Shown here: one piece after another, positions 5,594 through 10,442 of the stretch | Position numbering within the stretch: position 1 is the first letter of the stretch | Layout: every line of letters starts with the position of its first letter | Origin: Litorimonas sp964425355 | Lineage (GTDB): Bacteria > Pseudomonadota > Alphaproteobacteria > Caulobacterales > Maricaulaceae | Reading direction: 5' to 3' | Assembly (NCBI GenBank): GCA_964425355.1 | Contig: CAYRMO010000100.1 | Span: 1 to 10,442 of the forward strand | Length of the DNA stretch: 10,442 nucleotides | Translations under genes and position numbers: made by a program | The notes under the pieces: generated by a model | Told to the model about the DNA's origin: nothing | What the model saw: the letters and a program-made list of their open reading frames with translations, nothing else | Databases searched by the model: none

Positions 5594-5950
5594 ATGATTA
5601 AAATGAAAGACGACATGATAAGCATGGCCGACTCTGATAAAGAGGGTGAAGGCGGTACGGAACGTGGTGTTGCGACCAAAGTTAGGCCCAAGACGAAAAA
5701 GCCGTCCATGTGGCGCGTTATTCTGATGAATGATGATTACACGCCTATGGAATTTGTTGTCTCAATTCTGATGGGGATTTTTAAGAAAACACCCGAAGAA
5801 GCGACCAAAATCATGCTCAATGTCCACCAATCCGGGATTGGAACCTGTGGGATTTACACATTTGAAATCGCTGAAACCAAAGTCGCCCAAGTCATGGATG
5901 CAGCAAAACGCGCCCAACACCCATTACAATGCACGCTGGAGAAAGTTTAA
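5594..5950 (+). CDS. clpS: ClpS, ATP-dependent Clp protease adaptor (N-degron recognin)
   Basis: ClpS binds the N-domain of ClpA and hands over proteins with destabilising N-terminal residues for degradation by ClpAP. The fold is well matched: WRVILMNDDYTPMEFVV contains the Asn-Asp-Asp (residues 46-48 from this start) that binds the N-degron amino group, and NVHQSG contains the pocket histidine (His78). The GIGTCGIYTFEIAETK block and the basic C-terminus are also typical. A polar, charged, probably flexible N-terminal tail of ~45 residues precedes the core, as ClpS needs for delivery. In-frame ATGs occur at 5594, 5603, 5615 and 5624. I chose 5594 because AGGT (5587-5590) precedes it, but a start at 5624 (MADSDKEGEG) would give a 108-residue protein closer to usual alphaproteobacterial ClpS. 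clpA follows 84 bases downstream, a common pairing. Confidence 0.9.
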   Translation: MIKMKDDMISMADSDKEGEGGTERGVATKVRPKTKKPSMWRVILMNDDYTPMEFVVSILMGIFKKTPEEATKIMLNVHQSGIGTCGIYTFEIAETKVAQVMDAAKRAQHPLQCTLEKV

Positions 5951-6034
5951 TCTAGTTAACATTTCTATGTGTACATTGTGACTTGAAAGAGAGCAGAAAT
6001 TCCCCACATCTAGTGGTGAAAGGAAACTTACAAT

Positions 6035-8350
6035 ATGGCCTCATTTTCGCCCGTTCTTGAAGAGACAATTCACCGCGCGCTGACGCTTGCGAGTGATCGC
6101 AAACATGAGCTTGCGACGCTAGAGCATCTCTTGCTTTCGCTTCTGGATGATAAGGACGCCGCAGCGGTGATTGCGGCCTGTGATGTCGATATTGAACCGC
6201 TTCGTGCAGATGTTTTACGCTATCTCGATGAAGACTTGGCGTCACTCGTTGTTGAAGATTTTGAAGAGGCCCGTCCGACGGCAGGATTTCACCGTGTGAT
6301 TCAACGCGCCGTTATCCATGTTCAATCATCGGGCCGCGAAGAAGTGACAGGTGCTAATGCTCTGGTTGCCCTTTTTGCGGAACGCGAAAGCCATGCCGTT
6401 TATTTCCTACAAGAGCGCGATATGACGCGTTATGATGCGGTCAATTATATCAGCCATGGCATAAGCAAGTCAGGTGAAAATACGGCCCCTCGGTCACCGA
6501 CAGGTGTTGAAACGCCAGAAGGCGAAGATGCCAAAAAGAAAGACCCGCTTCAAGAATACACGGTTAATCTCAATAAAAAGGCTGAAGAAGGGGAAATTGA
6601 TCCTCTTATCGGACGAGATGACGAGGTTGAGCGCTGTATCATGGTGCTGTCGCGGCGTCGAAAAAACAATCCATTATTGGTTGGAGATCCAGGCGTTGGT
6701 AAAACGGCGATCGCCGAAGGCATTGCGCGCCGAATTGTAAATGCTGAAGTGCCAGATGTTCTGGCTGATGCGACGATCTATTCTTTAGATATGGGCGCGC
6801 TTTTGGCTGGCACGCGTTATCGCGGAGATTTTGAGGAACGCCTCAAAGCCGTTGTCAATAAATTACAAGACACGCCAGGGGCGGTTCTCTTTATTGATGA
6901 GATCCATACCATTATTGGCGCGGGTGCCACATCCGGCGGTGCGATGGATGCGTCAAACCTTCTCAAGCCAGCGCTTCAATCTGGTAAGCTGCGCTGTATG
7001 GGCTCGACTACCTATAAGGAATATCGTCAGCATTTCGAAAAAGATCGGGCGCTCAGCCGCCGTTTCCTAAAAATCGATGTGTCTGAACCAACGGCCGAAG
7101 ATGCTGTGAAAATCCTCCAAGGGCTGAAGTCCTATTTTGAGGAGTTTCATAGTGTAACCTATACGCAAGCCGCCATTCAGGGTGCTGTTGATCTGTCGGT
7201 TCGCCATATCACTGATCGGAAGCTCCCAGACAAAGCTATTGATATAATTGATGAAGCGGGTGCGCGAACCAAGCTCGTGCCAGAAGATAAGCGTAAATCC
7301 AAAATTGGCATTAAAGAGATTGAATCTGTAATCGCCAAAGTGGCCCGCATTCCGCCAAAATCCATTACACGTGATGATGAGAAAGCCTTGAAGTCGCTTT
7401 CAGGTGATCTCAAGCGCATGGTGTTTGGCCAAGACGACGCGATTGAAAAAGTCGCGTCTGCCGTGAAACTCGCTCGGGCTGGCTTGCGTGAACCGAATAA
7501 GCCAATTGGCTCCTATCTTTTTGCGGGTCCGACAGGGGTCGGTAAAACCGAGGTCGCGCGTCAGCTTGCTATGACCCAAGGTCTGGAATTGCTGCGCTTT
7601 GATATGTCCGAATATATGGAGCGCCATACAGTCTCACGTCTGATTGGAGCCCCTCCAGGTTATGTTGGATATGATCAAGGTGGATTGCTAACCGATGCGG
7701 TCAATCAAAACCCGCATTCAATCCTCTTGATGGATGAGATCGAGAAAGCCCATCCTGATATTTATAATATCTTGTTGCAAGTCATGGATAATGGTTTCCT
7801 GACAGACGCCAATGGACGCAAGGTCGATTTTCGCAATGTCATCATCATTATGACGACGAATGCAGGTGCATCAGATGCTGCCAAGGCCGAAATCGGCTTT
7901 GGGCGCGGGATGAAGGATGATGAGCAAGACGCCGCAATCAAGCGTCGCTTCACGCCTGAATTTAGAAACCGTTTGGATGCGATTGTCAGCTTTGCGCCGC
8001 TCTCGCCAGAAGACATTGCCAAAGTTGTCGATAAATTTGTCATCCAGCTCGAAGCTCAACTCGCCGATCGCAAGATCGAGTTTGAACTGTCTAAATCGGC
8101 AAATCTCTGGCTTGCAACAAAAGGCTATGACAAGCGCTATGGCGCCCGTCCACTGTCTCGCACAATCCAAGAATATATCAAAAAACCTCTGGCCGATGAA
8201 ATTCTGTTTGGAAAGCTCAAACAAGGCGGTCTTGTCAAAGTCGGCCTGGACAGGAAGAAAGAAAATCTGACCTTCAAGATCGTTCCACCTGCCAAGGGCA
8301 GGGCGTCAGGCAAAGGCTCAAAGGCGCCTAAGCCGAAAGAAGACGCTTAG
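6035..8350 (+). CDS. clpA: ClpA, ATP-dependent Clp protease ATP-binding subunit
   Basis: ClpA is a hexameric AAA+ unfoldase that threads substrates into the ClpP peptidase, and with ClpS it degrades N-degron proteins. It has 771 residues, close to the usual length. An N-domain (about 1-145) contains the two Clp-N repeats. The first AAA+ module has Walker A GDPGVGKT (217-224) and Walker B FIDE (Asp288-Glu289). The second has Walker A GPTGVGKT (498-505) and Walker B LMDE (Asp567-Glu568). Pore loops GTRYRGDFEERL and GAPPGYVGYDQGG are intact. IGF (620-622) is the ClpP-docking loop, which distinguishes ClpA from ClpB, and no ClpB middle-domain coiled coil is present. The C-terminal ~20 residues are a basic Lys/Pro/Gly tail. 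GAAAGGAA (6018-6025) supports the ATG. The gene ends at a strong terminator. Very secure. Confidence 0.97.
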   Translation: MASFSPVLEETIHRALTLASDRKHELATLEHLLLSLLDDKDAAAVIAACDVDIEPLRADVLRYLDEDLASLVVEDFEEARPTAGFHRVIQRAVIHVQSSGREEVTGANALVALFAERESHAVYFLQERDMTRYDAVNYISHGISKSGENTAPRSPTGVETPEGEDAKKKDPLQEYTVNLNKKAEEGEIDPLIGRDDEVERCIMVLSRRRKNNPLLVGDPGVGKTAIAEGIARRIVNAEVPDVLADATIYSLDMGALLAGTRYRGDFEERLKAVVNKLQDTPGAVLFIDEIHTIIGAGATSGGAMDASNLLKPALQSGKLRCMGSTTYKEYRQHFEKDRALSRRFLKIDVSEPTAEDAVKILQGLKSYFEEFHSVTYTQAAIQGAVDLSVRHITDRKLPDKAIDIIDEAGARTKLVPEDKRKSKIGIKEIESVIAKVARIPPKSITRDDEKALKSLSGDLKRMVFGQDDAIEKVASAVKLARAGLREPNKPIGSYLFAGPTGVGKTEVARQLAMTQGLELLRFDMSEYMERHTVSRLIGAPPGYVGYDQGGLLTDAVNQNPHSILLMDEIEKAHPDIYNILLQVMDNGFLTDANGRKVDFRNVIIIMTTNAGASDAAKAEIGFGRGMKDDEQDAAIKRRFTPEFRNRLDAIVSFAPLSPEDIAKVVDKFVIQLEAQLADRKIEFELSKSANLWLATKGYDKRYGARPLSRTIQEYIKKPLADEILFGKLKQGGLVKVGLDRKKENLTFKIVPPAKGRASGKGSKAPKPKEDA

Positions 8351-8378
8351 GTTTCTAACGTCTTAGGATGAAAAATAT

Positions 8379-8407
8379 AAACCACACCATCGGCGGTGTG
8401 GTTTTTT
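8379..8407 (+). terminator. Intrinsic terminator of clpA
   Basis: AAACCACACC (8379-8388) and GGTGTGGTTT (8395-8404) form a perfect 10-bp stem with a 6-base loop, and the T-run extends to 8407. It lies about 30 bases after the clpA stop and ends the clpS-clpA transcript. Confidence 0.93.
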
Positions 8408-8494
8408 ATTTTCAGCCTATTTGTCACTTTTATAGACAGCGTTGAATTTTCTTGGTCTAAATGAGATGGTGTACTGTTACAACAGGAGGATGCC

Positions 8495-9715
8495 ATGCGC
8501 TTTGGATTGAAAACTGGATTAGTAGCGGGCTTCCTACTTTCGGCCTGTAGTGCAGAGCCGCAATTGAGGCCGATGGATAAAAAGGATATTTCAGCGCTTC
8601 ATTCGAAAACTCTGACACTCGATACGCATATCGATATTCCTCTGACATATATGATCGAGATTGATCCGATTGAGGAAACGGATCTTCAGGTTGATCTGCC
8701 TAAACTTAAAGCGGGGCAACTCGATAGCGGGTTCTGGATTGTTTATACGCCACAAGGTGACCTTGATCCCAAAGCATATGAGAACGGATATAGTATCGCC
8801 AAAACGCGGATCGATGCGATTACGGCTTTGGTCACGCGCCATAGCTCGACCTTCGAACTTGCCAAGACAGCAGCCGATGTCAGACGCATTGTTGGTGAGG
8901 GTAAATATGCCGTCATGGTCGGAATGGAAAATGCTTATCCGCTGGGCCATTCGGAAGAGACAAATAATGTTGAATGGTGGGCTGATAAAGGTGTGCGTTA
9001 TATGGGATTGACCCATTTTGGGCATAACCAATTTGGCGATAGTTCAAATCCGAACCTACTCCGCGATACGGGACCGAAATGGAATGGCCTGTCACCTGAA
9101 GGGCGTGATCTTGTCAGGCAATTAAATGATGCAGGGATCATGGTGGATGTATCCCATACTGGCAAAAAGACCATGATGCAGGCGGCAGATTTGTCGCGCG
9201 CACCCATTATTGCCTCACATTCCGGCGTGAAGGCTGTGGCCGATACGCCGCGTAATTTGGATGATGAGCAATTGCGCAAAATTGCAGAGGTTGGCGGGGT
9301 TGCGCAAATGGTAGCGCTTGGGTCTTATGTACGTCTGCCAACGCCGGAACAACAAGCAGCGCGCGAGGCTTTGGATGCTGGATATGGGGATCGCAGCACA
9401 TGGGATCAGGCAACACGCGATACCTATCAGGAACAACGCGCACTTATAGCGGCCATGGCACCGGGTGCGACGGTTTCAGATTTTGTTGATCATATTGATC
9501 ATGCGGTAAAAATAGCCGGTATTGATCATGTCGGTATCGCATCTGACTTTGATGGTGGCGGGGGTATTGAAAGCTGGCAGGATGCCTCGGAAACTGAAAA
9601 TGTCACGAGGGAATTGGCAATTCGTGGCTACTCAGACGAGGATATTGCCAAAATTTGGGGTGGTAATTTATTGCGTGTGATGGAGGCCGTCGAGGCAGAA
9701 GCGATAGCACAATAG
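8495..9715 (+). CDS. Membrane dipeptidase (peptidase family M19), predicted lipoprotein
   Basis: This is a zinc-dependent dipeptidase of the renal dipeptidase family, which hydrolyses dipeptides including those with D-residues at the C-terminal side. It has 406 residues. The N-terminus carries a lipoprotein signal, with lipobox Leu15-Ser-Ala-Cys18, so it is probably exported and lipid-anchored; Ser at +2 fits outer-membrane sorting. The two-zinc ligands are all visible: His45-x-Asp47 (DTHIDIP), bridging Glu145 (GMENAYPLG), His221 (DVSHTG) and His242 (ASHSG), with Asp351 in ASDFDGGGG as the family's substrate-site Asp. YMGLTHFGHNQFGDSS is the usual family segment. CAGGAGGA (8483-8490) is a strong ribosome-binding sequence for this ATG. 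The gene lies between two terminators, so it is probably a single transcription unit; I could not identify a convincing promoter in 8409-8482. A role in cleaving dipeptides from peptidoglycan turnover or the environment is inferred. Confidence 0.93.
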   Translation: MRFGLKTGLVAGFLLSACSAEPQLRPMDKKDISALHSKTLTLDTHIDIPLTYMIEIDPIEETDLQVDLPKLKAGQLDSGFWIVYTPQGDLDPKAYENGYSIAKTRIDAITALVTRHSSTFELAKTAADVRRIVGEGKYAVMVGMENAYPLGHSEETNNVEWWADKGVRYMGLTHFGHNQFGDSSNPNLLRDTGPKWNGLSPEGRDLVRQLNDAGIMVDVSHTGKKTMMQAADLSRAPIIASHSGVKAVADTPRNLDDEQLRKIAEVGGVAQMVALGSYVRLPTPEQQAAREALDAGYGDRSTWDQATRDTYQEQRALIAAMAPGATVSDFVDHIDHAVKIAGIDHVGIASDFDGGGGIESWQDASETENVTRELAIRGYSDEDIAKIWGGNLLRVMEAVEAEAIAQ

Positions 9716-9746
9716 ATTTCCCAAATTCATTTCAGAAGACTCCAAT

Positions 9747-9773
9747 AAAAAAGCCGCCCACTTGGGCGGCTTT
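9747..9773. terminator. Bidirectional terminator between dipeptidase gene and glnA
   Basis: AAAGCCGCCC (9750-9759) and GGGCGGCTTT (9764-9773) form a perfect 10-bp stem with a 4-base loop. The A-run at 9747-9752 becomes a six-T tail on the minus strand, so termination is stronger for glnA. On the + strand the tail is TTTCTATTTG, adequate for the dipeptidase gene. Confidence 0.92.
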
Positions 9774-9797
9774 CTATTTGTTTGATCTGAATTCAGA

Positions 9798-10442
9798 CTA
9801 GCACTTATAGTACATGTCGAATTCGACTGGATGTGGATGCATGTGCAGACGGTGCACTTCTTCCATCTTAAGTTCGATATAGGCATCGATCTGATCATCA
9901 TCAAAGACCCCGCCAGCTTTCAAGAAGTCACGATCACCATCAAGGGAGTCGAGCGCTTCGCGAAGAGACCCGCAGACTTGTGGGATCTTGTTCGCTTCAG
10001 CTGGTGAAAGTTCATAGAGGTCGATATCCATTGGATCGCCTGGGTGAATTTTGTTTTTAATACCGTCAAGACCAGCCATAAGAAGGGCAGTATATGTGAG
10101 GTAAGGGTTACCCGCTGGATCCGGGAAACGTGCCTCTAGACGCTTACCATTGCGTGAGGCTGTCCACGGGATACGGATAGAGGCAGAGCGGTTACGAGAC
10201 GAGTAAGCCAGCATAACGGGCGCTTCAAAACCAGGAACCAAACGCTTGTAAGAGTTAGTCGAGGCGTTTGAGAAAGCATTGATCGCTTTGGCATGTTTGA
10301 TGATGCCGCCAATATAATAGAGACACTCTGTTGAAAGACCTGCATATTCGTCACCTGCAAAGAGAGGCTGTTTGTCTTTCCAGATAGACATGTGAACATG
10401 CATGCCTGTGCCGTTATCATTCCACATTGGCTTGGGCATAAA
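9798..10442 (-). CDS. glnA: Glutamine synthetase type I, C-terminal part (partial)
   Basis: This is the C-terminal part of dodecameric type I glutamine synthetase, which makes glutamine from glutamate, ammonia and ATP. The visible 214 residues start inside the catalytic barrel (the frame is open to the window edge; the Met at 10439 is internal). Family motifs include NGTGMHVHMS (metal and glutamate site), TNSYKRLVPGFEAP, SSRNRSASIRIP (ATP/glutamate binding arginines), RLEARFPDPAGNPY, and the C-terminal HPVEFDMYY. The Tyr in DLYEL (codon 10014-10016, complement) corresponds to the adenylylated tyrosine of the GlnE-regulated enzymes, so control by adenylylation is likely. It ends in Lys-Cys rather than the more usual short hydrophobic end, a minor point. 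A strong terminator lies just downstream. The rest of the gene and its promoter lie past the right edge. Confidence 0.97.
   Translation of the reverse strand, partial: FMPKPMWNDNGTGMHVHMSIWKDKQPLFAGDEYAGLSTECLYYIGGIIKHAKAINAFSNASTNSYKRLVPGFEAPVMLAYSSRNRSASIRIPWTASRNGKRLEARFPDPAGNPYLTYTALLMAGLDGIKNKIHPGDPMDIDLYELSPAEANKIPQVCGSLREALDSLDGDRDFLKAGGVFDDDQIDAYIELKMEEVHRLHMHPHPVEFDMYYKC

Noticed and set aside
5951..6034. Short dyads (ATGT-GT-ACAT, CCAC-N5-GTGG) between clpS and clpA
   Set aside because: Stems of four bases are expected by chance and no T-run follows; no terminator or operator can be supported.
7871..8224. Open frames of about 117 codons on both strands inside clpA
   Set aside because: They overlap a continuous, fully conserved ClpA sequence and have no recognisable product or ribosome-binding site.
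1..10442. tRNA, rRNA, CRISPR array, insertion sequence or prophage
   Set aside because: No cloverleaf-like arms, regularly spaced repeats, transposase or integrase sequence, or terminal inverted repeats were seen.

Overview
The window looks like a chromosomal segment from a marine alphaproteobacterium of the Caulobacterales/Hyphomonadales/Maricaulales type, with moderate GC (roughly half by eye). The main reasons are a protein with the full architecture of SpmX, the polarity factor of stalked dimorphic bacteria, an adjacent clpS-clpA pair of alphaproteobacterial type, and a DUF1489 protein, a family I associate with Alphaproteobacteria. The lineage is inferred from remembered family knowledge; no search was run.

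Layout. The left edge holds the C-terminal half of an MgtE magnesium channel (+). Next comes a spmX-like gene (+): a degenerate GH24 muramidase domain, a long acidic linker and two C-terminal membrane helices, preceded by a good match to a sigma-54 promoter. A JmjC-like cupin protein (+), a DUF1489 protein (+) and a GNAT acetyltransferase (+) follow. The DUF1489 gene probably starts at a GTG, downstream of a long hairpin. The GNAT start looks frameshifted at a run of six A's. A region dense in palindromes separates GNAT from a convergent D-alanyl-D-alanine carboxypeptidase with a C-terminal SPOR-like domain (-).

That gene is divergent from clpS (+), and the shared intergenic region contains a CtrA-box-like sequence. 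clpA (+) follows clpS and ends at a strong intrinsic terminator. A lipoprotein membrane dipeptidase of peptidase family M19 (+) is next, then a terminator shared with convergent glnA (-), which runs off the right edge.

How the genes relate. ClpS and ClpA are adaptor and unfoldase of one N-degron proteolysis pathway. The carboxypeptidase and the SpmX-like protein both act at the envelope: one trims peptidoglycan, while the other probably uses a muramidase fold as a polar scaffold. The other genes are housekeeping or uncharacterised. There is no sign of a mobile element, phage, CRISPR array or RNA gene. The most interesting part is the spmX locus, followed by the GNAT 5' anomaly and the hairpin before the DUF1489 gene.
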